Assembly (NCBI RefSeq): GCF_039537705.1 | Contig: NZ_BAABBA010000009.1 | Location: forward strand, 124,001 to 188,000 | From: Georgenia daeguensis | GTDB taxonomy: Bacteria; Actinomycetota; Actinomycetes; Actinomycetales; Actinomycetaceae | Length of the DNA stretch: 64,000 nucleotides | Reading direction: 5' to 3' | Shown: positions 45,198 to 53,511 of the stretch, in pieces | Layout: each line of letters begins with the position of its first letter | How positions within the stretch are numbered: the first letter of the stretch is position 1 | The notes under the pieces: model-generated | The model's database searches: none | Seen by the model: the letters and a program-made list of their open reading frames with translations, nothing else | What the model was told of the DNA's origin: nothing | Made by a program: the position numbers and the translations under genes

Positions 45198-46277
45198 TTA
45201 CGCGGTGGTCGTCGCGCTGACGGCGCCGACGGGTGGTGCGGGCCGGCGTCGCCGTCGCCACTTGACCTGGTCGAGGACCATCACCGCCACGAGGATCACG
45301 CCCTGAGCCATGGCGTACTCGAAGGCCGAGAGGCGCACCGCCGTGAAGCCGCTCTGCACGATCTGCAGGGTCAGGGTCGCCAGGACGACGCCGAGCACGG
45401 TCGCGAAGCCGCCGTTGGGGTTGGTGCCGGCCAGGACAGCGATCACCACGACGAGCAGCACGTACGAGGCGCCGTAGTCGGCGGAGGCGGTGGGGTTGCG
45501 GGCCAGGAACAGCACGCCGGCGATGCCGCCGAGCAGACCGGTGGTCAGGTAGGTGCTCATGAGCACCCGCGAGCTGTTGATGCCTGAGAAGCGCGCGGCA
45601 GTCGGGTTGGCACCCTGCAGCGTCACCTTCAGGCCCAGCGGTGTGCGGTTCACCAGCAGGCCGATCGCCAGAGCCACGAGGACAAAGACGACGAAGAGGG
45701 TGGGGACCCCGCCGACCGTGGACTGCCCGAACGTGGTGAGTCCGGCCGGGGCGCCGTAGAGGGTCTTGCCGCCGGTCCAGGCGACGGCGATGCCGTTGTA
45801 GATCTGCATCGTGCCCAGCGTCGCGAGGATCGGGGTGATGCCGACCCAGGCGACGAGGACGCCGTTGACGAACCCGCCGAGGATGCCCACGGCGATGCCC
45901 ACGAGGAGGATGACCGGAAACAGCTGCTCGGCCCGGGCCGGGTCGTCGGCCGCGATGGCCGTGTACAGGGTCGACATGGTGATCGCCGTGAGGTTCGCGA
46001 TGGACACGAGCGAGAGGTCGATCCCGCCGGTGAGCATCGCGAGCATCATCGCGAGCGCGAGCACGCCGACCTCGGGCGAGGCGAGCGCGATGTTCTGCAG
46101 GTTGATCGGGCCGAGGAAGACCGCCGGGTTGAGCACGGTGAACAGCGCGAACGCCGCGATGACGAGCAGCAGCATCCGCCGCGCGCTGCGGTCCACGTGC
46201 ACCGTGCCGAGCAGGTCCTTCCACCGGGAGTCGACAGACCGGTTGAGCCGTCGCATCGGCTGCTGGGTGTCGTTCAT
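45198..46277 (-). CDS. Sugar ABC transporter permease (RbsC/RhaPQ type), second subunit
   Basis: The 359-residue protein has about ten hydrophobic segments and the branched ABC-2-like permease signature of the ribose/autoinducer-2 family (MLAMLTGGIDLSLVSIANL, ITPILATLGTM, VLAGTNPNGGFATVLGV). The loop AGTNPNGGFATVLG contacts the ATPase. It is fused in order with a different permease rather than repeating it, the pattern of RhaPQ and LsrCD transporters in which two distinct permeases pair. Its start overlaps the stop of the first permease by 4 bp. Confidence 0.9.
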   Translation of the reverse strand: MNDTQQPMRRLNRSVDSRWKDLLGTVHVDRSARRMLLLVIAAFALFTVLNPAVFLGPINLQNIALASPEVGVLALAMMLAMLTGGIDLSLVSIANLTAITMSTLYTAIAADDPARAEQLFPVILLVGIAVGILGGFVNGVLVAWVGITPILATLGTMQIYNGIAVAWTGGKTLYGAPAGLTTFGQSTVGGVPTLFVVFVLVALAIGLLVNRTPLGLKVTLQGANPTAARFSGINSSRVLMSTYLTTGLLGGIAGVLFLARNPTASADYGASYVLLVVVIAVLAGTNPNGGFATVLGVVLATLTLQIVQSGFTAVRLSAFEYAMAQGVILVAVMVLDQVKWRRRRRPAPPVGAVSATTTA

Positions 46278-47362
46278 GCCGTCACCTTCTCGTGCTGGAC
46301 GGGGGCGGTCGCCGGGCCGGTCGCGCCGTCGTCGGGCTCGTCGACGGTCCGGATCCGGCGGGCGGAGCGGCGGGCGGCGATCGCCTGGATGCCCACGCCG
46401 ATGACGAGCAGCAGGCCGACGGCGGTGCGCTGCCAGGCGCTGGGCACCCCGGCGAGGATGAGACTGTTGTTGATGACCTGGATGAGGAGGACGCCGAGCA
46501 CGGTGCCGGTCACGGAGCCGCGGCCGCCGAAGATCGACGCCCCGCCCAGGACGACGGCGGCGATGATGTCCAGCTCGTCGCCGACCAGCTCCTGGGGGGT
46601 GCCGCTGCGGCCCATGATCATGTAGATCATGCCGCCGACGGCGGCCATCATCCCGACCAGCACGTACATCCAGACCTGCGTGCGGACCACTCGGATCCCG
46701 GCGCGGCGGGCGGCCTCGGCGTCGCCGCCGATGGCGTAGATGCTTCGCCCGAACATCGTCCTGCGCAGCACCCAGGCGATGAGGACCGCCAGGAGGATCG
46801 CCGGGACGACCATGACGTGCAGGTAGGCGTTGCCCGTCGGGGACGTCACCGCGACGAGGTTGGTCGTCGAGACCGACGCCATGCCGGCGGGCAGGTCGGC
46901 GATGTAGCGGGAGCCGACGTAGGTGAGCAGCGCCCCCGTGAAGATGCCGCGAGTACCGAGCGTGACGATCATCGTCGGCAGGCGGAACTTGGCGATGATG
47001 AAGCCGTTGATCGCGCCAAGGGCGGCCCCGAGGACCAGGGCCACGACGAAGGCGCCGACGAGGCCGAGGTCGAACCCGCCGGCCAGCTGCAGCTTGATCG
47101 TGGTGTAGGCGGCGAAGACGGCGATCGCCGCGAACGACATGTCGATGCCGCCCGAGATGATGACCAGCAGCACCCCGAGGGCGAAGATCATCGGCACGAT
47201 CGCGCTGCGCAGGATGCCGAACGCGGTCGGGAGCGAGAAGAACACCGGGTTGGCGATCGACATCCCGATGACGAGCACGAGCAGGACGAGGACAAGGACG
47301 CCCTCGTTGTTCCGCCCGCGCAGGCGGCGCAGCAACGCCGCCCTGGACCTGTCCGCACTCAT
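46274..47362 (-). CDS. Sugar ABC transporter permease (RbsC/RhaPQ type), first subunit
   Basis: The 362-residue integral membrane protein shows the same family marks: LLVIISGGIDMSFAAIAVFAAY, LPTMIVTLGTRGIFTGALLTYVGSR and VLGGASIFGGRGSVTGTVLG, the last being the ATPase-contact loop. The ATG at 47362 (MSADRSRAALLRRLRGRNNEG) overlaps the ATPase stop by 4 bp; the longer frame upstream is not supported. With the second permease it forms the membrane channel. Confidence 0.9.
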   Translation of the reverse strand: MSADRSRAALLRRLRGRNNEGVLVLVLLVLVIGMSIANPVFFSLPTAFGILRSAIVPMIFALGVLLVIISGGIDMSFAAIAVFAAYTTIKLQLAGGFDLGLVGAFVVALVLGAALGAINGFIIAKFRLPTMIVTLGTRGIFTGALLTYVGSRYIADLPAGMASVSTTNLVAVTSPTGNAYLHVMVVPAILLAVLIAWVLRRTMFGRSIYAIGGDAEAARRAGIRVVRTQVWMYVLVGMMAAVGGMIYMIMGRSGTPQELVGDELDIIAAVVLGGASIFGGRGSVTGTVLGVLLIQVINNSLILAGVPSAWQRTAVGLLLVIGVGIQAIAARRSARRIRTVDEPDDGATGPATAPVQHEKVTA

Positions 47363-48873
47363 GCGGCCACCTTCTTCCGGATGCTGTCGACGTCGACGTC
47401 CTCTTCGGCGAGCTCCTCGACGATGCGGCCGTGGCGCACGACCAGCACGCGGTGGCAGCAGGCCACGAGCTCGGGGACGTCGTCGGAGATGACGATCACG
47501 CCCATGCCCTCGGCGGCCTGGGCACGCAGGATGTCGAGGATCTCGGACTTCGAGCCGACGTCCACGCCGACGGTCGGCCCGTTGAGCATGAGCACCTTCG
47601 GCCGCCGCGCGAGCCACTTGGCGAGCACCACGCGTTGGGCGTTGCCGCCGGACAGGGATCGCACCGGGGCCTGGACGTTCGGTGCCTTGACCCGCAGGCG
47701 GCGGAACAGCGTGTCGATGGTGGTGTGGATCGCGCGCTTGTCGAGCGTGCGCCAGCGGGTGCGGTGCCCCTCGGCGGAGCTGGCGATGATGTTCTCGGCG
47801 ATGGACTTCTCGAGGAACAGGCCCTGCGTGAGGCGGTCCTCGGGGACGTACCCGATGCCGGCCGCGATGGCGTCGTCGATGCCTCGCACCGCCATCGGGA
47901 CGCCGTCGACCTTCACCGACCCGGACTCGTACGGGTGGACGCCGAAGAGGGACTCTGCGATCTCCGTGCGGCCGGAGCCGAGGAGGCCGGTCAGGCCGAG
48001 GATCTCGCCGCGGCGCAGCGTGAACGAGACGTCACGGAACGCGCCCGAGAGGGTGAGCCCCTCCACCTCGAGCACCGGTGCGGCGTCCTGGTCCAGCTGG
48101 GTGAGCCGGCGCGAGTCGTCGACCTCCTGGCCGGTCATGTGCTGGGCGATCGTGCGGGGGTCCAGGTCCGAAGCCGGGGCGGTGACGACGTGCTTGCCGG
48201 AGCGCAGCACCGTCACGCGGTCCGAGATCGCCAGCACCTCGTCGAGCTTGTGGGAGACGAAGATGAACGCCACGCCCCGTGCGCGCAGCCGCTCGACGAT
48301 CGCGAACAGGTGCGCGACCTCGGTGTGGGTCAGAGCCGTGGTGGGCTCGTCCATGATGATGACTCGTGCCTCGTTGACGAGGGAGCGGCAGATCGCTGTC
48401 AGCTGCCTGTCCGCGACCGACAGCGTGCCGACCTCGGCGTCCAGGTCGAGGGCGAGGCCGAGGTCGTCGATGATCCGCTGGGCGGCCGGCCGCGCGGCGC
48501 GGGGGTTGAAGAACCGCCGGCGGGCGCCGATCGCCGAGGTGAAGACGATGTTCTCGGCGACGGTGAGGTTGGGGAACAGCGAGAAGTCCTGGTATATGAC
48601 CTGGATCCCGCTCTTGATGGCGTCGGTGGTGTCCATCGACGCGAACGTCTCGCCGTCCACGACGATCGCGCCGGCGTCGGGCTTCTCCGCGCCGGAGATG
48701 ATCTTGATCAGGGTGGACTTGCCGCAGCCGTTCTCGCCGGCGAGGCACAGGACCTCACCGGGACGCAGGTCGAGCGAGACGCCACCCAGGGCGGTCACGC
48801 CGCCGAACGTCTTGACGATGTCGCGCACCTCGAGGACGGGTGCAGGGGTGCCCGGACGGGCCGTGGTTGTCAT
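47359..48873 (-). CDS. Sugar ABC transporter ATPase, double domain
   Basis: The 504-residue protein has two fused nucleotide-binding domains as in RbsA/MglA. The first has an intact Walker A (GENGCGKST near residue 49) and Walker B (ARVIIMDEPTTALTHTEV). The second has a degenerate Walker A (GLLGSGRTE near 298) and the signature LSGGNAQRVVLAKWL near 408. This asymmetry is normal for the family. It powers the uptake of a sugar brought by the binding lipoprotein. A hairpin separates it from the upstream binding-protein gene. Confidence 0.92.
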   Translation of the reverse strand: MTTTARPGTPAPVLEVRDIVKTFGGVTALGGVSLDLRPGEVLCLAGENGCGKSTLIKIISGAEKPDAGAIVVDGETFASMDTTDAIKSGIQVIYQDFSLFPNLTVAENIVFTSAIGARRRFFNPRAARPAAQRIIDDLGLALDLDAEVGTLSVADRQLTAICRSLVNEARVIIMDEPTTALTHTEVAHLFAIVERLRARGVAFIFVSHKLDEVLAISDRVTVLRSGKHVVTAPASDLDPRTIAQHMTGQEVDDSRRLTQLDQDAAPVLEVEGLTLSGAFRDVSFTLRRGEILGLTGLLGSGRTEIAESLFGVHPYESGSVKVDGVPMAVRGIDDAIAAGIGYVPEDRLTQGLFLEKSIAENIIASSAEGHRTRWRTLDKRAIHTTIDTLFRRLRVKAPNVQAPVRSLSGGNAQRVVLAKWLARRPKVLMLNGPTVGVDVGSKSEILDILRAQAAEGMGVIVISDDVPELVACCHRVLVVRHGRIVEELAEEDVDVDSIRKKVAA

Positions 48874-48894
48874 GCCGTTGCGCCTCTCAGCACC

Positions 48895-48926
48895 GGCGCG
48901 GGGCGGACCACTGCCCGCCCCGCGCC
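48895..48926 (-). terminator. Intra-operon hairpin after the binding-protein gene
   Basis: A perfect 12-bp stem, GGCGCGGGGCGG (48895-48906) and CCGCCCCGCGCC (48915-48926), lies just downstream of the binding-protein stop on the minus strand and before the ATPase gene. Hairpins in this position often stop part of the transcription or protect the upstream message, giving more binding protein than transporter. Confidence 0.75.
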
Positions 48927-48933
48927 TGTGGGA

Positions 48934-49977
48934 TCAGAAGTTGTACTGCTTGGCGGCCTCGGCGTCGGCCGCGATGCCGGCGTCACCGACGAACACGTTG
49001 TCGTACCCGTCGAGCTTCCTGAGGCTGTTGTAGCCCTCGATGCCCAGGTCGGTGCCCTCCTCGATCGTGCCGCCCTCGGCGAGGATGCGGGCGATCTCCA
49101 GCTGGGCCTCACCGGCGAGCGCCGGGTCCCAGAAGAAAATCTTGTCGATAGAGCCGGTCGCCAGGTACTTCGCGGCGGCCGAGGGGATCGAGGTGCCCAT
49201 GTTGCAGACCTTGTCCTCGAGGCCGGCCTCCTCGATCGCACGGGCGATGCCCGGGACGTCGTTGCCGGCGGAGCCCTGGAAGCCCTTGATGTCCGGGTAC
49301 TTCGCGAGGATCTCCTTGGCCCTCTCGTACGCGGCCGTCTCGTTGTCGGTGCTCTCGATCGGGGTCTCGACCCGCGTCATGTTCGGGTAGTTCTCGGTCT
49401 GGTGGTCGTAGGCGGCGCCGACCCACTCCATGTGGGTCTTGGCGGTGAGGCCGCCGACGAACTGGACGTACTTGCCCTCCTCGTCCATGCACTGGGCGAG
49501 GTTCTCCATGATGTCGATGCCGTAGTCGGCGTTGTCGAAGGCCTCGATGTCGATGTCGACGTTCTCGATGCCGGTCGCCTCGTGCGCGACGACGACGATC
49601 CCCTGGGCCTTGGCCTGCGCGAGGACGGCGGAGAGCGCCTCGGGCGAGTTGGGCACGACGGTGATGGCGGTCGGCTTCTGGGCGATGAGGTCCTGGATGA
49701 TCTGGATCTGCTTCTCCGGGGAGACGTCGTCACCGCCCTCGGTGCGCGTGTCGATGCCGGTCCTCTCGCCGTAGGCGACGACGCCCTCGTCCATCCGGTC
49801 GAACCAGGCGATGCCCTTGACCTTGACGACGGTCACCATCGTCTGGTCCGAGCCGCTGCCGCCGCTCGAGGCCTTGTCGCCGCTCGCGGCGGCGCCGTCA
49901 TTGACGGACCCGCAGGCGGCCAGTAGCAGGGTGGCGAGACCCGCGGCGACAACGCCAGCGGCGCGCTTCTTCCTCAT
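48934..49977 (-). CDS. Sugar-binding lipoprotein of ABC transporter (LsrB/RhaS-like)
   Basis: The 347-residue protein has a lipoprotein signal (MRKKRAAGVVAAGLATLLLAAC, lipobox LAAC with Cys 22). The mature part is a periplasmic-binding-protein type 1 fold with a linker, KVKGIAWFDRMDEGVVAYGE, DVSPEKQIQIIQDLIAQKPTA and VVVAHEATGIENVDIDIEAF, a layout resembling the rhamnose/autoinducer-2 binding group. The ATG at 49977 has GAGGGAG 7 nt upstream; an upstream extension to 50067 lacks a signal sequence. It is the first gene of the operon and faces the DeoR regulator. The ligand is not determined. Confidence 0.9.
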   Translation of the reverse strand: MRKKRAAGVVAAGLATLLLAACGSVNDGAAASGDKASSGGSGSDQTMVTVVKVKGIAWFDRMDEGVVAYGERTGIDTRTEGGDDVSPEKQIQIIQDLIAQKPTAITVVPNSPEALSAVLAQAKAQGIVVVAHEATGIENVDIDIEAFDNADYGIDIMENLAQCMDEEGKYVQFVGGLTAKTHMEWVGAAYDHQTENYPNMTRVETPIESTDNETAAYERAKEILAKYPDIKGFQGSAGNDVPGIARAIEEAGLEDKVCNMGTSIPSAAAKYLATGSIDKIFFWDPALAGEAQLEIARILAEGGTIEEGTDLGIEGYNSLRKLDGYDNVFVGDAGIAADAEAAKQYNF

Positions 49978-50067
49978 CCGTTCACTCCCTCGTGACAGTG
50001 CGCGGGACCCCCGTGTCCGCGCATCAAATTCCTGTTTCCGTGCGTCAGAGTGCCTGACTAGCGGCAC

Positions 50068-50097
50068 ACATTAGGGGGATGCTGTCTGAAAGTCCAA
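50068..50097 (-). promoter_or_regulatory. Promoter of the ABC/DhaKL operon
   Basis: On the minus strand TTGGAC (50092-50097) and TAATGT (50068-50073) are separated by 18 bp, a good match to a housekeeping promoter. Transcription would start near 50061, giving a leader of about 84 nt before the binding-protein ATG. Confidence 0.65.
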
Positions 50098-50101
50098 CAA
50101 G

Positions 50102-50121
50102 TCGTGCAAGACTGTGCACGA
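50102..50121. promoter_or_regulatory. Candidate DeoR-family operator
   Basis: A perfect inverted repeat, TCGTGCA-N6-TGCACGA, ends 4 bp upstream of the -35 of the operon promoter and about 70 bp before the regulator gene. Its place between the two divergent genes makes it the best candidate for binding by the DeoR-type protein. Confidence 0.55.
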
Positions 50122-50190
50122 ATTAAGGCATCCGTGCGCGCGTAACCGTGCGGTTGCTACTGTTTGCCCAGGTCAAGCGGAAGGTCAACG

Positions 50191-50943
50191 ATGTCGCGCC
50201 GCCAGCAGATCGCCGAGCTCGTCGAGGGGCATGGCTTCCAGAGCGTCACTGCCCTCGCGCAGCGGTTCGGCGTGGACAGTTCCACGATCCGGCGCGACCT
50301 CGACCGTCTCGCCGCCGATGGGGTAGTGGTGCGCACCCACGGTGGTGCCGCCGCGCCGGCGGGGGGCGGGGGCGAGGCGGAGGCGCCCCCGGATCGCGAC
50401 CCGCAGCTGCCCGAGAAGCGCGCCATCGGGGCGGCGATGGCCGAACGCATCCACGAGGGGCAGACAGTGCTGCTCGACAGCGGTACCACGTGCCTCGAGG
50501 TGGCCCGCCACCTCGACCACGGCCGCCTGACCGTCGTCACCAACGACCTGCACGTCGGCCTGGAGATCTCGACGAAGCCGCAGATCAACCTCGTCTTCAT
50601 CGGTGGCGAGCTGCTCCCGACAAGCACCTCGATGTGGGGGCCCACCTCGATCCAACAGCTGGAGACCATGCGAGTGCACGTCGCCGTCTTTGGCGCCGGC
50701 ACCGTCATGGACGACGGCATCTACGCGAGCAGCAGCTACGCCATCGAGCTCAAGCGCAAGATGCGCTCCATCGCCTCGCAGGCCTTCTTCATCGCGGACT
50801 CCACCAAGTTCGGGCGCGAGGCGCTCTTCAAGGTGTTCGGGTTCGAGAGCTTCACGGCCGGCATCACCGACAACATGCTCGACCCGATCCGCGCGGCCCG
50901 GTTCCCGGTGCCGCTGATCCGGGTGACGCCGAGCAACGAATGA
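50191..50943 (+). CDS. DeoR/GlpR-family transcriptional regulator
   Basis: The 250-residue protein has the DeoR N-terminal helix-turn-helix (RRQQIAELVEGHGFQSVTAL, then FGVDSSTIRRDLDRLAADG) and the sugar-phosphate-sensing C-terminal domain with TVLLDSGTTCLEVARHL, TVVTNDLHVGLEI, FIGGELLPTST and FFIADSTKFGREAL. Such proteins are usually repressors released by a phosphorylated sugar, here plausibly the DhaK/DhaL product. The ATG at 50191 has GGAAGG 7 nt upstream; earlier starts lack similarity. It is divergent from the sugar operon, the usual place for its regulator. Confidence 0.9.
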   Translation: MSRRQQIAELVEGHGFQSVTALAQRFGVDSSTIRRDLDRLAADGVVVRTHGGAAAPAGGGGEAEAPPDRDPQLPEKRAIGAAMAERIHEGQTVLLDSGTTCLEVARHLDHGRLTVVTNDLHVGLEISTKPQINLVFIGGELLPTSTSMWGPTSIQQLETMRVHVAVFGAGTVMDDGIYASSSYAIELKRKMRSIASQAFFIADSTKFGREALFKVFGFESFTAGITDNMLDPIRAARFPVPLIRVTPSNE

Positions 50944-51415
50944 GCACCGCGGCTCCAGGCTGAGCGCCGCGACGGCGCACTGTCTTCGCACTCCATGGCA
51001 GGAGATCTCCGTACCGCCAGGTGAGGCGCATCCCGCGCGCCCGGACGGGATCATGACTGCGCCCCCTCGGGCCATCTGCCCGGCGAGTTCACACCCGCTC
51101 TCGCCGCGGGCCTCCGGGCGCCGGATCACTCGACTTCCGGTTCCCTCCCGCTCGCCCGCCCGCCCGGACGGTTGCGCTGACGGTCCTCGTCGCAGAAAGC
51201 CTGGTGAGCTCGCGGGGTCGCCTATCCGTGGCCGCACCGCTGTCGACATCGACGAGCTGCCGTCTCATGGCGACGTCTTCGTCGCCTCACAGGGTCTGGG
51301 GCTCCTGCCGTTGTCCACAGATTCGGACGCCTGTCTACCGCCAAGGCGGTTCCTCCGCTAGTTTCCGGGAAGACCGGTTTGGGCCGGTCTGCTCGACCGA
51401 CCATGGGGGTGGCGG
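50944..51415. other. Non-coding gap before the Tad operon
   Basis: About 470 bp with no gene I can support. A 102-codon frame at 51053-51361 has no recognisable features or ribosome-binding site and unremarkable composition. The promoter of the Tad operon must lie here or be upstream; I do not see a clear one. Confidence 0.55.
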
Positions 51416-52648
51416 GTGGACGAAGGGGTGGCGCTCCTCGAGAGCGAGGTGCGCGAGCTCGTCCGGCGGCGCGGCGTGGACCCGGCTCGGGATGCCGACG
51501 GCGTGCGGGCGCTGGTGTCGGCCGCCCTGGCCGACTACGACGACCGCTCGGTGGCCGGGCTCGTTCCCCCGATCGGCGACCCCGAGGCGGCCGCGAAGGA
51601 GGTCGTCGACGCCGTCGCCGGCCTCGGGCCGCTGCAGCGCTACCTCGATGACCCGGAGATAGAGGAGATCTGGATCAACGAGCCGGGCAAGGTCTTCGTG
51701 GCCCGGTCCGGACGCTCCGAGCTGACCACGACCATCCTCGACGACGCGCAGGTGCGGGACCTGGTCGAGCGCATGCTCCGGGTCTCGGGCAGGCGCCTCG
51801 ACCTGTCGACCCCGTTCGTGGACGCCTCGCTCGCCACGGGCGAGCGGGTCCATGTGGTGATCCCGGACATCACCCGGTCCGCGTGGGCGGTCAACATCCG
51901 CAAGTACGTCACCCGGGCCCGGCGCCTGAGCGACCTGGTCACGCTCGGCTCGCTCACGAGCCAGGCGGCGGCCTTTCTCGACGCCGCCGTGGTGGCGGGC
52001 ATGAACATCCTCGTCTCGGGAGCAACACAGGCAGGAAAGACCACCATGGTCGGCGCGCTCGCGGGCGCCATCCCGGCCGGGCAACGGGTCATCACGGCGG
52101 AGGAGGTCTTCGAGCTCCGGCTGACGAACCGGGACACCGTGGCGATGCAGACCCGGCAGGCCAACCTCGAGGGGACGGGCGAGGTCCCACTGCGCCGACT
52201 GGTCAAGGAGGCGCTGCGGATGCGCCCCGACCGCATCATCATCGGCGAGGTTCGGGAGGCTGAGGCCTTCGACATGCTCGTCGCCCTCAACGCCGGAATT
52301 CCCGGGATGTGCACCCTTCACGCCAACTCCGCCCGGGAGGCCGTCACCAAGCTGTGCACGCTCCCGCTGCTGGCGGGCGAGAACGTCACCGCGGCGTTCG
52401 TGGTGCCGACGGTGGCCGCGGCCGTCGACCTGGTCGTGCACCTCGAGCTCGACCGTGAGGGCAGGCGCAGCGTGCGGGAGGTCATCGCGGTGACCGGCAG
52501 GGTCGAGGACGGGGTCGTCGAGACGGCCGAGATCTTCGTCCAGCAGGACGGGCGCCTGCGGCGGTCCTCGGGCTTTCCCGACGGCGAGGAACGGTTCCGA
52601 CGGGCCGGCTACGACCTGGCGGCGCTGCTCGCCGACACGGGGAGCTGA
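51416..52648 (+). CDS. tadA: Tad pilus assembly ATPase TadA/CpaF
   Basis: The 410-residue protein is a secretion ATPase: GPLQRYLDDPEIEEIWINEP at the N-terminal domain, Walker A SGATQAGKTTM near residue 203, the Asp box ITAEEVFELRL, Walker B RIIIGEVREAEAF and the His box CTLHANSAREA. It powers polymerisation of Flp pili. The start is the GTG at 51416, and no strong ribosome-binding site is evident. It opens a seven-gene Tad cluster with the next genes in tight order. Confidence 0.9.
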   Translation: MDEGVALLESEVRELVRRRGVDPARDADGVRALVSAALADYDDRSVAGLVPPIGDPEAAAKEVVDAVAGLGPLQRYLDDPEIEEIWINEPGKVFVARSGRSELTTTILDDAQVRDLVERMLRVSGRRLDLSTPFVDASLATGERVHVVIPDITRSAWAVNIRKYVTRARRLSDLVTLGSLTSQAAAFLDAAVVAGMNILVSGATQAGKTTMVGALAGAIPAGQRVITAEEVFELRLTNRDTVAMQTRQANLEGTGEVPLRRLVKEALRMRPDRIIIGEVREAEAFDMLVALNAGIPGMCTLHANSAREAVTKLCTLPLLAGENVTAAFVVPTVAAAVDLVVHLELDREGRRSVREVIAVTGRVEDGVVETAEIFVQQDGRLRRSSGFPDGEERFRRAGYDLAALLADTGS

Positions 52649-52650
52649 CG

Positions 52651-53511
52651 GTGGGCGTCGTCGTGGGGCTGCTCCTCGGAGCAGGGCTGCTCAGCATCTG
52701 GCTGTCCTTCTTCGAGCCCCGCGCGTCACGACGGCGGTCGGCACCGGGATGGGCGGCCCGGACCCAGGACCTCCTGGTCCAGGCGGGCGCCCCGTCGGTC
52801 ACCCCGACGTCCCTGCTGATCACGTCCGGCCTGCTGGGCCTGGTCACCTTCGTCACGGCGGCGGCCCTGACCGGCTCCCCGCCGATCGCCGCGAGCTTCG
52901 CCGTCATCCTCGCCGGCGCCCCCTCGGTCGTCGTGCGCGCACGGGCCCGCAAGCGCCGCACTGAGCTGCGCACGGTGTGGCCCGAGGTTCTCGACGACCT
53001 CGCCTCCGCCATCCGGGCCGGCCTCTCCCTGCCGGAGGCGCTCATCGCGCTGGGCGAGCGCGGCCCGGAGGAGGTCCGCACCGAGTTCCGGCAGTTCGCC
53101 GAGGACTACCGGGCCACAGGCCGGTTCGTCGACGCGCTGGAGGAGGTGAAGGCGCGCCTCGCTGACCCTGTGGCGGACCGCATCGTCGAGGCGCTGCGGC
53201 TCACCAGGGAGGTCGGCGGCACGGACCTCGGCCGCCTCCTGCGCACGCTGGCGAAGATGATCCGCGACGACCTTCGCACCCGTGGCGAGCTCGAGGCGCG
53301 TCAGTCGTGGACCGTGGCAGGGGCTCGAATGGCCGTGGCGGCCCCGTGGGTGGTTCTCCTCCTGCTGTCCACGCGGGCCGAGACCGCCGAGGCCTACAAC
53401 TCCGCGCTCGGTGTGATCGTGCTGGCGTCGGGGGCCGGGTGCAGCCTGCTCGCCTACGTGCTCATGGTCCGCATCGGGCGGCTGCCCGAGGAAGCGCGGG
53501 TGCTGCGGTGA
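52651..53511 (+). CDS. tadB: Tad pilus inner-membrane protein TadB
   Basis: The 286-residue protein has membrane segments at the N-terminus and a T2SSF domain (WPEVLDDLASAIRAGLSLPEALIALGERGP, LTREVGGTDLGRLLRTLAKMI). Together with TadC it forms the membrane platform moved by TadA. The GTG follows the tadA stop by 2 bp, and its own stop overlaps the tadC start (GTGA). Confidence 0.87.
   Translation: MGVVVGLLLGAGLLSIWLSFFEPRASRRRSAPGWAARTQDLLVQAGAPSVTPTSLLITSGLLGLVTFVTAAALTGSPPIAASFAVILAGAPSVVVRARARKRRTELRTVWPEVLDDLASAIRAGLSLPEALIALGERGPEEVRTEFRQFAEDYRATGRFVDALEEVKARLADPVADRIVEALRLTREVGGTDLGRLLRTLAKMIRDDLRTRGELEARQSWTVAGARMAVAAPWVVLLLLSTRAETAEAYNSALGVIVLASGAGCSLLAYVLMVRIGRLPEEARVLR

Noticed and set aside
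46292..49033. A 913-codon plus-strand open frame across the ABC operon
   Set aside because: Antisense to well-supported transporter genes and of biased composition.
51053..51361. 102-codon open frame before tadA
   Set aside because: No ribosome-binding site, no family features and no helix or signal; kept only as part of the non-coding gap.
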